Assembly: GCA_964036155.1 (NCBI GenBank)
Contig: OZ038422.1
Coordinates: forward strand, 37,967,201-38,031,200
DNA from: Diploscapter coronatus
Lineage: Eukaryota > Nematoda > Chromadorea > Rhabditida > Rhabditidae
Direction of reading: 5' to 3'
DNA: 64,000 nt
Part shown: positions 11,001-24,900 of the stretch, one piece after another
How positions within the stretch are numbered: the first letter of the stretch is position 1
Layout: every line of letters begins with the position of its first letter
Translations under genes and position numbers: made by a program
The notes under the pieces: model-generated
The model's database searches: none
What the model saw: the letters and a program-made list of their open reading frames with translations, nothing else
Told to the model about the DNA's origin: nothing

Positions 11001-13681
11001 ACAAACCTGCCTATCTTTTATACCGAAAAAAAACCATCGGATTTCCGAACGAAGCAAATAGCCTACGGAATTTCGAAGGAATCCGCATGTTTTGTCTTTT
11101 TTCCGGTATCTCTCCGATGTTCCAATTAGGCTAAATTCCGAACACCACGAATTTCGAAGCGCGACTATTCAAGTGCGGATCGGAGAATTTCCGCGTAGTT
11201 CGTATTCGCCGTAATTATCTCATCGCCCTGGAAAGGATCGCAGAACATCGGGAAAATCGTCGGAGAGGACAATGAAGGTGCAAAATCGGGCTAATAACTC
11301 GCAAATCGCGGGGTAATTTTGTCCGAAATTTCACTACGACGCTAAAATAGAGCTAGGGAATTCAATTACACATCAATTTATTGGCCGTCGAAAGGATTGA
11401 AAAGTGAATTTGAAAGTTCTCAAGTCAAAAACCGACAAAATTTTGCAAAAATACTTAACGATCAAATATGAAGGAACAGTATGAAACCAAGGACAATTCG
11501 GGGGATATTTTGCCAAAATTTCAATCAGACAGTAAAATAGAACTCCAAATTCACTTAGAGTAAAGACAAGTTGAATGTAAACACTCGAAAGTCAATACAA
11601 AGACGAGGACTAAAGAAAACAGAGTTGCAAAGTTCTGACCATCAGGCGCAATTTTCTGACCCTCACGAATTGGAATAACGGTGCATCGATGCGTGAAAAA
11701 CGGCGGTGATGACAGAATTTTTAAACAGAACAATATTGATTTTAATCGGCTATAGTTTCTGAGATGCAATGCGGGCAAATTGAAAATGAAGGCGCAGAAG
11801 AATAAGAAGAAGAGGTGGTGTGAGACGGTTAGGCGGTTAGGCTTGGATGGGGCAGAGAATGGAGGAGAATTGGGAGAAACACTCGAAGAGGAGATCGGCC
11901 AGATGATATCGTTCTCACAGTTAGCCTTGAAAATACCAGCTTGTTCGCGAGCGTCATCATTCAATAGGCAGAAACACATAGGTAGGTGCTAATTGGTTTT
12001 GATTGGACGCGTTGAGTCATCACTGTGATCATAGCTGGAAGAGGGCATCAACGCGGAGGTCATGATAAAGACAATTCATAACCATAGGCAACTTGAATAT
12101 TTCGTCAAGCCCAAGGAAATAGTAGAGAAAGATTCCCTCTGTCCTTGCCCACACTAGCCATGCGGCGGAGAATCCAAATAACTATAGAGCTATGGCTGAT
12201 ATAATAACTGAAAAATGCTGCCAAGATTTTAGAAACGATTTGAATAAAGTTTCATTAAATGAGAAAAAATAGAAATTTTTGGAGAATAAAGACTAATTTC
12301 ACGACTATGCGAAAATTTTGCCAAACGTTGAAGGGCTTGGGACGATTCATATCAAAATTTACGGAGATTCCCTGGTTCTCCGCCAAATTTGGCCACAATT
12401 AGTCCTCCACACCCAATTTTAGTAGGGGAAACACAATGAGATCTTCAAAAAGGGCGAAATCGGAAATTTTAGAAGAATAATATTTTCATAGCACTGATTC
12501 GTATAGTTTTAGAACAAAAGAATAGGTCTAAAGACACAAAAAACGAGGGGCGAATAAAATAAAAATCGAATTCCCCGAACTTAATGGAGCCTATCAGGGC
12601 GAAACCAATCGCCCAATTCTCCCCCTTCTCCCCCTTCTTTTTCCCCTACGTGATCACCTATGTTTGGCGTAGTTTTCGCAGTAACATTAAATTTATGAAA
12701 ACCAAACTTGTTGACCATTTCTACATCAAATTAGCATACTTTTGCATGGATAAAAGCGAAACAAATCGTACGATTCGGGCATCCAATAAATTCTAGGAGT
12801 TCTCAAAATTAACACTTCTTTACTTCAATGATATTTTCATTTCCTCTGACTAGAATAGCGTAGGAACATACGTATGTTATTTTTCAGTCCGGAAAACTTA
12901 TTGAACAGTTCTGTATCAATGAAAATAGCCAATATTTGTAAATATGACCAAAATTCAAAAATTCTTATCGAATGTAAAAGAGACAAAGAGAACTTCATCA
13001 ACAAAGAAAAGGCGAGGGAGCGACCGAACAAAAAACTAACGAAAGTGTGATTTAATGAGAAGATAGGAGAAATTGCGCTAACATGACGTAGAAAAACTGT
13101 CAATTTATGAAAATATTTTTAGGAGAATCAAAATATAAAATTCAAAAATAATCCAGATTAAATCAAGCTAAGAAAATATCTGAGTAGGAATACGAATTAA
13201 TAATTTCAAAAGTTTCAAAAATCCTGCACCAAATTTACCTTTCGATTGAATGGGGAATTTGAAAGGGAAACGAAAGCAAGAGATCGAGTCGGTCTGAAGA
13301 GATTCAAAGAAACAGATGCCCTCATTTCGGAAGAGAAATAAAAGGGATATTCTCTATCCTTTGACCTCTCAAAATTTCCTGCTATTTCCTCTATATTTTA
13401 ATTTCTCTCTTTCCAATCGCACGATTTCATTCAATATACGTGAATGAATCCTGTAAAAACGAATTCCGGAAAAATAAACACCCAGAAAGTTACAACATCA
13501 AAGTGATAGAAAAGCAAATATCAAAAAATGCGAATCATGAGAAACAAAAACTTTATTAAATTGATTAAATTCGTAAATTTAAATGAAACGCAAAATCATT
13601 ATTTATATTTGATACCCGCGATTCTATTTGATTTAAATAAAAATCCGATATTTAAATCTTATCGCAAATGAAGAACGAAAT
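8091..13681. other. Gene-free interval, 5.6 kb
   Basis: Lies between the acyltransferase start and the 3' end of the GPCR gene. The first part should contain the acyltransferase promoter. Several open frames exceed 100 codons (8366-8686, 9446-9829, 9805-10185 and 11551-11979, all minus), but their translations are low-complexity or Phe/Ser/Leu-rich, without family motifs or flanking splice signals, so I do not annotate them. A slightly GC-rich patch lies at 8400-8520. No tRNA, rRNA or transposon ORF seen. Confidence 0.45.
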
Positions 13682-16122
13682 TTATTCGATGGCCGGTACT
13701 TCATGCATTTTGCCGGATCGCGTGATAAATTGTCGGATTTCGTTTCTCAACTTCGGATTGCACTTGCAGTAGATGAAAATCCTTATCGCTGATGTCACCA
13801 TGTACAAAATACTGACCGTATCAGATAGGGCTAAATTAAGTCATTCATAATTTTTACTCATATCATTAAAGAGTAGCAAATTTACTAGAAGAAAACTAAC
13901 TGCTTCAATCTAACTTTAATAAAATGAGCTATTTCGTATTATTGTTGTTGGGCTGAGGCAAGATTTCATCATTTAAATTAATTATCTAATATAAAGAAAT
14001 GTTGAGCGAATTACCTATATAAAAGTTGCTGGACTGACTCTGATCCTCTGCCGAGTACAGGATGCTCGAGTCGAATTTCTCAAGCAGCGTGGTGAACATA
14101 TGAATTGAATTGCACATTAGGTATGACGTGACGATGGCTAACATCGTGTAAATCGCGTTTCTCAATTGACTTCGCTTGCTTCTTGAAGACCTAAAATTTA
14201 AAATATCTTAAAAATTCCGATCTCCTTAAGTTCTATGTCTAATTTCTTTCGAACAGCCTGGGTAATTCATTACTTCGTATCCTACAAAATAGTATTCGGA
14301 AAGATTTCTTCATACCTTGCCTTATACCTTCAATTATAGCTAGCGAAGTAGCGAACTATCCAAATTGTCCCAATTTCGTGCATAGATTCTGTGTCATGCG
14401 CAGGGGGTTTTTTTTAATAAAGTGCAGAAATTTGAATAACTCTAAGTGTGCAGCATAATCAATTTCAAACCGTGCTTTCTATCGGCCAAATATGATTTTC
14501 TACTAAAGATTTGAAAATCGATGGCGTTGAAAATGTGTTCCAATGCTAAACGTTAGTAGTCTTTTCTTAACCTTCCTCAATAGAGCAAAAAGAAGACTTT
14601 GCTAACATTTAGCAATGCAGTAGATTTCAGAGGTCGATTTGTATGGCATTTTCAACCGAATAACTCACTCCTCAATTTGTTGCGCTAACTCTAACAGTAC
14701 GGAATGTCGACGTTGTTGAGTGGGACTTGCTTTTTCGCTGTATTCGTAAAAATCAATATCTGTTCGAGTTTTAGCCGTACCTGTGAACTAACGACTCCTT
14801 TATGACTTCGGTAGCGACTTCGAGAAGAACGCAATTTTCCGGCATATTCCCGTTCTTTTGAAGAGTAAATTCGTTAAAGGCCCGATTCGACATAGGGTTT
14901 GATAGCTATAGTTTAAACATTCGAATTTGTAGCAAATTGAAGAAAAAAACAATTTACATGCTCTCTCTTCTCTGCTTTCATCCGCATGACGATAATGATA
15001 TTGAATACAAGCAGGACTAAAAACGGTACGAACGTCTGTATGAAAGTTATCACGTGTAGGTCGAAGATTTGATAGCCTAAAGTTATAAGTAAAAACTTCT
15101 ACTCAAAAATGCCATTATTGATTGGAGAGAACGCGTCGATATCCTAAATTGTGCTATTCTTCTAGTTTCTCTTCTACGCGACACTATTTCGCTCTTCAAT
15201 TCGATTTCTAATTGCTGCATGAATATCGACTTTGTTCTCCAATCAATGATACAACCTATCCAATTCGCAAACTCCGTCGGCCACAAACTTTCAGTTCGAA
15301 AGTAATCCTCGCAATTGGGGTATTGTTTTATCTGCGATTTGTAAAATTTTCGAGAAATCGGTACGGACAAACCTCCGTGGCGAGAATCACCGGAAATCTC
15401 ATGGCCAGTGAAAACGCCGCTAGAAATAGCACCGTGAGGAATCGACCGGTATCGCTAAACACCGCAGCGAACATTTGCCTGAAAAATTTATATAAAATTC
15501 GGAAGAAGTTGTGTAGTAACTCTGCGGTTAGAGTCAGGAAGAAATAGTGAGCAGGCATACGGAAAAGACGCAGAAGATAGAAAGAGGAAACTAGGAAGAG
15601 TTATCTCTGGGCATTTTAGAGGTAAAAAACAACAAATACCTCGTTTTCTCTCGGGCCGTCCAAAGATATCGTTCAAACGTGATCAAAATTAGCATATAGG
15701 GTATGGCGAATTGCACGACCTTAGCGAGAAATAATGTTGGCAGAATATATCGGAAGTATAATTGAAACAAAGTCTAAAATTGATATTTATTGATTTTTAT
15801 TTAAATAAAAATACCACATCTCGCAGATAAACTATTGCAGCGTCAACTCCGAATAGTAAAATATAAGTCAGGCAAATTAGCATATCCAATAGAGCCAAAG
15901 TCGCCAAATAGACGTTCGATGATATGTTCCTTGCGAATACCATGATTAAAAGCTAAATTTAAAATTTTATACAAATGAGAAAGTGTAAATTTATACCGTG
16001 TTAAACAAAACTCCAAAGAAGGATAATCCGGAGAACGCGATAACAATTATGAAGCGTTGCAAAGTGTAGCCCTCGTACAGGCCACATTTAATTTCCTCCA
16101 TTGTTTGGCTTGTGTCGTTCAT
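13682..16122 (-). CDS. Rhodopsin-family G-protein-coupled receptor (peptide-receptor-like)
   Basis: Seven-helix plasma-membrane receptor of about 400 residues from nine exons. Exon 1 (ATG 16122 to 15997) gives the N-terminus and helix 1; 15952-15815 gives helix 2 (SNVYLATLALLDMLICL). The next exon, from about 15773, gives helix 3 with the DRY-equivalent ERY (LILITFERYLWTAREKT). Later exons give helix 4, a second loop with a Cys (QYPNCEDYFR), helix 5 (FLVLLVFNIIIVMRMKAEKR), a third loop (SRSKRSQLRN), helix 6 (YTMLAIVTSYLMCNSIHM) and helix 7 (ILYMVTSAIRIFIY). The usual NPxxY is replaced by SAIRIFIY, a variation common in nematode peptide receptors. Junctions checked keep frame. The short tail ends KMHEVPAIE before TAA at 13682-13684. 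The general look (ERY, short tail, helix 6 TMLAIVTSYL) fits FMRFamide/myosuppressin-like receptors, but ligand assignment would be a guess. It is divergent from the ZP gene across 5.8 kb. Confidence 0.87.
14526..14656. repeat. Foldback element in GPCR intron
   Basis: About 131 bp whose ends, GTTGAAAATG and CATTTTCAAC, are inverted; the internal arms CAATGCTAAACGTTAG and CTAACATTTAGCAATG are also near-complementary, followed by AGTCTTTTCTT against AGAAGACTTTG. It lies in the intron after the third-loop exon. It is likely an old non-autonomous DNA element; no related copy was recognised in the window. Confidence 0.7.
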
Positions 16123-17744
16123 TTTCTAAATCCGTTTCAATTTTTAAAATAACAGAAATAAGATATACGAAATAAACATAGAATACATTACTCTCATTCG
16201 ACACTTTCTTCCCAATTTGGGGACAAGGTATTCGTTTTTGGAAGCAAACTATTTGAAGGCGAATTAAAAATGAAGAGCGGAATGAGAAAAAAAGCAATTA
16301 GCAACTCGTCATCAATCTGGGAAAATTCAATACAGACGTTAATAAATGTGAGTATTAATCAATTATGTGGTGGTGATGGGGGCTTTCTAAAATGAGCTTT
16401 CTTTCTAATGGCTCGCAGCTAGAACGCTGAAACTTATAGATTTATGACATAATGCCAATGAAAACTAAAAAGGGGATCCCTAAATGGATTAAGGAATGGT
16501 TGCTATATAACTCTTTTGAAGTATCCACAATGGATATGATTTTGCAAGGACAATGGGTAAAGGTAATTGATGAAAGAAGGTAAATCTGTCATGATGTATG
16601 ATTAGCAAGAGCATGTGTATTAACATTCTATGAGCATATTTTAGAAAATGATTTTAATAAATGCTCGAGATTATGATGTAGCTTAAAGACGACGCATTTT
16701 CTCAAAGATCGGCCAGAACGAGAATCAACATCTCATTTACATTTGCGCAAGGCTCCCCTGGCCGATTATACATCAATCTATGCTTTGATACCTAAGCGCA
16801 TAATTCCCGCTCTAAAATAGCTCTGAAAAGCTCGGCTTTTAAAAATTCCAAGGTTTGAACTCATCGGAAATTTAAATTCTACTTGTAGAAACTCAAGTTG
16901 GGCTTAAAATTTAGAAAACAGGAGGAAAATGCGATTTTTCTCGGAAAATTAGGTCGGAACATTTTGAATTGTCCTAAGATTGACAAGGTGGAGTAAATGC
17001 ATAGGGGGGCTATGAATGAGCGTTTCTTTTCGGGTATCAAGCCGGGCGCTTCGACCTTCGAATGTCAATCCACTTAGGAAAAAGTGTCGACTTTTTCAGA
17101 GGCCTTAAAAATCTCCGTATTCATGCATAAAACCTATGGCAGTGACAGCTAGACTCTCGAGGCAAATCAACGTGAAACTACAAAGACTAAAATCGAAAAC
17201 GAGGTGAAATGACAATTTTAGAAAAAAAAAAAGCGAAGCAGCACATCTACACGAGAGTTTCCGCATCGAAAATCTAATTACCTGCCGAAATATGATGAAT
17301 AGAGCAAGGAATATGAAAAGAGGATTTAGGCGGATATGCTTCAAATATTGAGCGGGAAGTTCATATTTGACTTACTTCTAGCAATACTTGTTAGCTGTTC
17401 GATAGTTCGTCAAATTTTGATTTGAATGCAATTTAAACTAAGATTGAAGTTGGATTAATTTCAATGCAAACGATACTCGTGTGTCTATTCTAAATTTTGA
17501 AATTTGGCTCGGCTAACTTCCAAAAATTCATTTTCCATTCAATCTCCTTTGAAATTTTGATATCCTGTCGAATTGACAAAGTTCTAGGAGCCACGCAACT
17601 TTTATGCCAAAGTAAAATGAGGTTCAGGTGATTTTACGAACCCGATTGAGAAAAATTACGTCTTTAGAAAACTAAAATTTAAGGAATAAAAAATCAGAAC
17701 TCAAAGCAGCGACACATGCTCTCTTGGGGCTTTTAGGGGCAAAT

Positions 17745-18430
17745 AATAGACATGGGCGGGGATGATGAAGATCCACCGATATGAGGAATGAACATGAAAA
17801 GCATGAATTATGACAACAACAAAAGTCGAGTCACAATAATATCCAACTGAACGTCTGGGAGTTGCGAAAACTTACACGCCTATTTTAGATCGTAAAAATC
17901 CAGAAGAGTTATATTTTTAAAGATCTACTTTTACTTTGATCCCCAAGCTCGGGAGTTTTGTTCAAATCCGTAGATATTAGAGAATGCGAGCATGAAAAGC
18001 ATGAATTATGAATTATGTCAACAACAGAAGCAGAGTCACAATATTATTTAACGGAACATCACAAAATTGCTAAGATTGCGTATCTATTTTAGATTGTAAA
18101 GTTGTTCAGGAGAAATATTCTAAAACTCTATTTATATCAGATCATCCTAGGATAGCAACTTTAAATGTCCACCGAAATGATGTGAGCTTTATGAAGAGAA
18201 TGAATTATGACAACAATAAAGTAGAGAGGGTAATAATAATACCTAGAAGAACATCGTAAAGTTATGAAGTTGCACACCTATTTTGGGATATTTATAAATG
18301 ACGGAATTCGGGATTCTATAGTTTGAATTTGAAGATAATATGAGACTAGGGTAAAGAATTGGTAAAATTGACTCTTTCAATTTCTTAATTAAAATGATTC
18401 CTATTTTAGATTCTAAAAGTTATATTGTAA
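17745..18430. repeat. Degenerate ~200-bp tandem repeat, 3 units plus a partial
   Basis: Three diverged units, plus part of a fourth, repeat the same order of landmarks: a TCCACCGATATGAGG-like start (17773, 18168), AGCATGAATTATGACAACAAC (about 17800, 17998, 18201), an AGTCACAATAATA-like stretch, and CCTATTTTAGAT followed by TGTAAA or CGTAAA (about 17880, 18085, 18285, 18398). Spacing is 195-205 bp. Units differ by many substitutions and small indels, so the array is old. No coding potential is evident. Confidence 0.7.
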
Positions 18431-20155
18431 TAAAAAACGAAGAGTTTTTAGAATGCCGAGGCAGATTTTCACATAGAACGGAAATTAGTGGTGAGGGTTT
18501 TTCAAATCAATTTTCATAGAAAGTTGATATTTAAGGGGGTCTGCGGCAAAATTTTAGTTGGACATTTTTTGCCTAATTGTACACACACACAGGATCTGGC
18601 TTAATCCCCTCTCTTTGGATCTCAAATTTAGGGGTCCTTTTACATGGGATTATCCAAAAGAATCTTGAAATTGAAGATTAACAAGAGTCTTTTGCCTAAA
18701 TTATTTCTATTTAAAGAAGTTTAAAATATCACTGGGGGCTAGAAAATGTTAATTTTTCAAATTCCTCAACATATTGAATGACCCTATGCGCCATGACATT
18801 AGGGGCTGAACTTCCTAAATTGGTTGTCATAGAAAATCAGAGACTTTAAAAAGCAGACTATTGTTTTAAGAGCTCTTCAAAGTGAGTGTATGATTGGCCC
18901 CAAACCCCACGAAGACAAGCTCCCCTTGACGAGAAAAATAGAAATAAGTCTTGTACTTGCGTGCGCACAGGTAAAATCGAGTTTGAGCCGGAAAATTAGA
19001 AACAGGCCTCTAGGGAATTATTTTTGAGAGGGTGGATTCGAAGAGAATGGCCTCTGAAAAGATAGGGAGATAGCTTATATCGTGCGTTTAGAGCGAAAGT
19101 TACGTGAAAGCTTAAGACCCTCCAAAATCGACATAATTTAAGTAATAATGACCACGAAAATACCTTAGTAATGAAGTTACGCTATTTCTGAGAATAAATT
19201 ATTTTTCAGAATAGCAAAAGAATCTCAAACTACTAAACTCGAGAAACTTAGGCGAGGTTTTAATTTCGGGGAATGAGATGCGCTTAATTTAAACAATATT
19301 TTACGATATTTAGCAGGCGACGGGTGCTGAAATGAGAAATAAATGGAGATGAACGAAAATAGGAAAGATTTTTGAGAGACGAGGAGAAGAGCTATGGATT
19401 CTCATCCATTTCAGGGGATAGGTTAGGTCTGAGATGGCCGATTTGTTTGCCTATAGGGTTCGAGTTGAGAATGTTCATCAGGGCCCTAGAAGAGATAAAT
19501 TAGCCGGAAAATGGGGTTTGGGGTTGGGAATTTAAATCGCAAGTTGAGATTTAAATTCGAGAAATGTAGTGTTAGATGGCTAGTTTCAATATAATTTTCG
19601 AAACTTTGAAAAAATTTCAATATGATGGTATACGGAAATCATGAAATGATAACCTTGCTAGGGTACATCCGAAAAATGTCCTGGAAAGATAATGGATCTG
19701 AGAATTATAAACGCGGAAAAAATTGACTTGGGGCAGCCAGAAATAAGAGGCTATTTGAAGCTATCAGCGGCACGATGTGCATCCTTGAAGCCTGAGAGCT
19801 ATCGGAAAAGACTTGAAGTTATGAAAATCCTCTGGATAACTCGAAATAATTCAGACTGATTGACGTAAGTCGGGATATGATTCAACGAATTCAAAACGAG
19901 AATCCTTATTTTGAAAGCTAAATGGGTAAATCGAGAGAGTACCGCAAATCCAATGAAAGATACCTAATTTGAGAGTTTTACAATTATGATGTAAGATTGG
20001 TAAGGGAATTGAGATTCTCATTCATTGGTGGAGTAAAACGAAGGCGGGTGATCAGCCCACTTCGTGTATGTTAGTTGTTGTTAGGAGTAGTCGGACACTT
20101 ATAATAGTAGAAAGAGATACCTCAAGCTTGGGTAATTAAACCATTTATTCAAAGT

Positions 20156-20241
20156 CAGACCTAGGGAGCACTTTCATCAGACGAAAAAAATCTATGGGGG
20201 TAGGTCGCAAGGGGTTTCTGACGGTCGTCCTCCTAGGTCTG
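20156..20241. mobile_element. MITE family A, copy 2, internally deleted
   Basis: 86-bp short form with the same ends as 2700-2892 (CAGACCTAGGGAG at left, TCCTAGGTCTG at right) and the internal GGGGGTAGGTCGCAAGGGG. It lacks about 100 bp of the middle. The flanks ttcaaagt and ttcaaaac share six of eight bases, compatible with a decayed 8-bp target duplication. Confidence 0.85.
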
Positions 20242-21957
20242 TTCAAAACAAAAAAAATCAAAATAACAAATAAATCCGGTAAGAAATGTGTGAGCAGGAA
20301 GAAATGCTCTTTTTATCTTGGGGCAGAAAGCGCGAGGAAGGAGGAAAAGAAAACGTTTTCTAATATTGGGGATAGATTCAATCGATAATATAGAAAATCA
20401 TAACTTTTCTACGAAATGGAAGAGCGAAGGTCGCAATTTGCGACGATTGGGTTTCGGGGGTTTTTTTTCAACATTACTACTAAAATGCAATTAACAAACT
20501 TCATGGTCGATTATCAACGATTCAAAATGATTTGAACGTAAACATTTGGGAGAAAAAATCAACCAACGGAATATTTTTATTGTTGAAATTTGCCAATTCA
20601 CCTGCTAATTTCAAGAAAGAAGGAAATGATTTATCTGAAGCAATAATAATAATAGCAAATAAAAGGATATCCATCATAATTAAATTAGATGCATGCATAT
20701 TTGGTTCCACTAGTCCCCAACACTTGTTAAATTTGAAGACAATTTATCTAAGGTCAGGGTTTTGACAGTGATGATGTATTATGCTTCCGTTACACACACT
20801 CCCATTTTCGAGACTTCCAATATCTGGATTTTTTTTTTCGAAAAAGTACCAATAAAAGACGTGACTTTTCGTCGTCAATCTGTTTTTTGGACTTTAGAGG
20901 ATTGCGGCATTATGCAAATCTTCTTCGGAGAAAGTTTTGGATTTATGCCCAGTTGTAATTTATCTAACTTCCCATACTGTTGCGGTTGCCCTTTCACTAT
21001 TTACTTTTGCCTTTTCGCCCTTTGACAGGGAACTTTTTCGCTTTATCGTTTTTCCTCTGATTTTTCTCTTTTTGTAAGGATATGTTAATTAGGCGGATGT
21101 ATGCCTTGCGCAACGCCCTGAGATCGAATTTTTTCGGTGTAATTTTCTTCGAAATCTGCCTTTGAAGTTGCAAAAATGTTAAAAGGGTTTGCGCGTGAAA
21201 TTTTGCGGCGCTAAATAAAAGCCTATATAAGGCCGCGAAGTCTTACGATCGAATCCCGTATGCCATTTGAAAATTCGCTAATGCATTTCAATAGCTTAGA
21301 TTAATTAGAACGAAGAACGCGCATCTTAGGCTGACTATTTTATCTTTATTTCAAATTTTAGCCGAGAGATCGGGATCTCCAGAATTTTCAAATTTTATTA
21401 CTTTGATGATTTTATTTATAATGATTCTTTTATCTTTTCGTTTTGAAGTTGAATAGACCACACTGTAATTTAGAAATACTACATTTTAAGATTTGAAATA
21501 ATATCCAAAGGATGATCTTTACCCTAACTTACTTACAGTTTTCATTTTATTTCATATTTCTCTCTCAAAGCGCCATTCCCCTCAAGCCCCGCCCACTTAC
21601 TTTTCCTCCCTTCTTCCCTCGACCCTTTTAGGGTAACATCATGTGAACTATTCTTAGACATTCCTTGCAAACCATAACCACTATTTTTGATTATTATGTT
21701 TAACTTTGATATAAAACTCAAGGGTAATGTTAAGATCAGTTTTTCTTGATCTTGCAGATTTTATCTTCGATATGCGAATTTTTCTATGATTTCTTTGAAG
21801 CCAAGGAAACTTAGTTCAAATTCAGTGTGCATTCAATAGATCTACTTCGTACTTATAACAATTTTTATTACCCGTAGATTTTTCATTAATTTTCTTCATT
21901 TGCATTATTTTGTACCGATTTTCCTGATATTTCATTTTAGATAGATCCTTCATTACA

Positions 21958-24900
21958 TGGGTATGCTCGATACGATATTCAGGATATTTCTATTTTTCCC
22001 AATATGGATTCTGATGATTCGCTCGGTTTTCGGTCAGGACATTGATAATGGTATCGTAGGTAAGTAGGATAAAATTTGAAAATTTTCTGGCTTTCCAAAA
22101 ACAGGTTAAGCTATTCTTCCTGGCTAAAAATGATAAACTTTATTTTAAGATTTAATTTCTCAGTTATCCTCGGTTTTTGCCATACAATCCTCGTACTTTC
22201 CTCGTATCTTTTACTCTCTTATTTTCGCGTTCTCTCTTCATTTTAACCATTCTTCATTTTGAAGGAAACATTGACAGGAGGCTTTTACCCAATAAGGAAA
22301 AGGGAGAGATTTCTGCAGAGAAGGTAGAATTCCGAAATAGCATGTGAAAATTGCTGCAGAGAAACGCGAAAACCCAAAAATAGTAAAGAAAATTTAGAGA
22401 GAAAGAGCTAGGGACAGTCTAGTTCTGGGGTTGCGTATCGCGTTAGCCACATACGCTTCTTCCTAAAAAAATGCGCGCCACTCCGTCCGAAAATGCTAAG
22501 GTATTTCAAATCTCTGCTTTCTTAAAACCTCTTATTTTCGGAAAATCTTTCGCGAAAACGCAAATTTCACTGACTTTTCCCTTTCCTCTCCTTTCCGCCT
22601 TCGTAGATGACAACGCTATTTTCCGGATAATGAATAACCGCAGCGAAGAAAAAGCCGAAAGATGAGGCTAATTCTATTCACTTTGAGAAGGATTATATGC
22701 GAAAAGCCGTTATAAAAATTTGAAAAATACAGTACTGCAAAATAATTAAATGGGTCAAAGAATTTGATCGACTCTAGCAATTTTTGACGGGTTGATCATT
22801 ATCAAGGTCTCCAATTATACGTATTTTTTTTATTTTGAAAGGTGGAGCATAAAAATCGAAATGATTTTCAATAAATCATTCTTCATCCTTCTGAAACATA
22901 TTCCAACCAATTCCTTCATCCGCTCCACAAGTATGGATTATAATTCCTTCTTCAGTAATTTGCAAGTATTTTGTATCCAATAAACATCGTTATTTTGTCG
23001 AAAGCAGTTCACTGTCTCTAAAATCGTGAATCTCGTTTTGTCTGCTGTCTGTCCGAGGCGAAATGTGAGGAAATGCCATATTTAGTCGTGGGAGACGGCG
23101 CGCTCTGCCAGACACCCGCAATTAGCCATACCTCAAGCCACAGACACGCAGAGGAAGCATAAGCGAAGTCTGTAAGCTGTGCATATTTTGTCGACTTTCC
23201 AACAGGGAGAGAAGATTCGCTTCTACTTTCATAACCTTGGACCGATTTTACGCGACTTTGAGTTCTAATTCGATTTTTATACTTTGACGCGCCGCGAAAT
23301 TCTAACCTCGAGACCACTTTCCTTGAATCCGCGTCGGAAAGCCATTATCCAGATTATATCCACGGGGGATTTCTGTACAAATCGACTGGAAAAAAATTCA
23401 AAGAGAAAAACATCTTGGATTTAGAATGGGAAAAAGTGAAATTCAATCAAATCCCAAATAATAATAAACACCGTAAAACTATTAGGGTATTCCAAAGTTT
23501 TGCAAATTAATCACAAATGCTATGCAAGGTTAGGAGCGAATAAGAAAAATGAAGGGAAAAAACATATCTCACTTTCACATATACTATTTTGTCGGATTTG
23601 CGATTTACCAAATATATTACATTCATTTCAGATTTTAGCAGAATTCAATTTTCTAAAGATATATTAATTTTAGGCACCCCTCAAGTGATCTGCAACGCCG
23701 ACTCGATACAGCTGAATTTCGACACGAAAAATCCGTTTAATGGCAAGGTTTTCGTCAAGGTTAGAAACGTTTAAATTTCCGCATGCAATTTTTAAAATAT
23801 AGGGATTTTCCACGAGTGATTCCTGTACGATGATCGGCAACAAAGAGAAGAACTACTCTTTTACAATGGAGCATGGGTCTTGTGGGCTTCGCAGACAACG
23901 AGAGGTAATTTTTAGAGAATATTGAAAATTAGGTAAAATTTTCAGGTTAATGGAGTTGTAATGGCTGCAACTATCGTTGTATCTTTTCATCCGGTAATTT
24001 TTGATTATTAAATTTTAAATATTATACTTGTTAAAAATATTACATTGTTACGTGTGAGGTAATAGAAAAACGTCTCTAATGTCCTATTATTTCTATTTAG
24101 CGTTAATAATGTAACTTCCTCAAAAATTTCGTATTTTTTTTTAGAAGTTTTAAATTTTCAGATTTTCATCACAAAAATCGATCGTGCTTTCCGAACCTCG
24201 TGTTTCTACGTGGAGGCGAAGCGTTCCGTTCAACACCAACTCGATATTTCGTACGTTGCAGAGTTTGACTTTTTGTACAATTCACCGAAGCCTTCTTCCA
24301 CCAGGAATTTATAAAATTTAACAAAATTCCTAGGGCTAGGAGCCTAGGGAAATAAAAAATAACTGGTAAATTCTACAAATAGTGGTGTTGGCTTGCTGGT
24401 GAATTGTACGAGGTCTTTAGGCTTATTTACCCGTTTTCTCCTTCCTCTTCCATTCATAAGCATTCATTTTTTTTACCTTCGACGTTTGAGAATAAGAGTC
24501 GAAAGTTATGAAAATTTTATCGGTTCAAGGGGCATATAATTCTGCATAATGAACGATTTGTGACAGAGAAGCTAGAACTGTAAAAAGGTAACAAGCGAAA
24601 AACTGAATTTCTAGAAGCGATCACTTGTTGTACATTGCATATTACTATGCTATTCGACAAATTGGATTAATTTTTGAAAATTTTCTGGAAAAGTACAAAT
24701 TTTCTTTCTTTTTGAGTGAAGAAGCAAATGAACACAAGAATTCGTCTCTTGCTGCCAAAATCTGGATATCCTTAGCTACAAGCCGCTAAGTCTGCAAAGT
24801 AATAAAGCGCAAAATCGTAAACTTACTTACCTATCGCAAAGAAGAAAGAAGAATGGCTTGAACCAGGTTTGAGGAGTCATAAAGCTTGACATTGCTTACT

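Larger units (their letters stand above)
16123..21957. other. Divergent intergenic region, 5.8 kb
   Basis: Separates the divergent GPCR and ZP genes, so it should carry both promoters. It contains the degenerate tandem repeat at 17745-18430, a family A MITE at 20156-20241, a poly-T tract near 20460-20470, and otherwise AT-rich DNA with many short frames that read as noise. Clusters of TTTTAG/TTTCAG occur, but I could build no consistent exon chain on either strand. Confidence 0.45.

Noticed and set aside
11551..11979. 142-codon open frame, minus strand
   Set aside because: Translation of purine-rich low-complexity DNA giving Phe/Leu/Ser/Pro-rich sequence; no family motif and no flanking exons.
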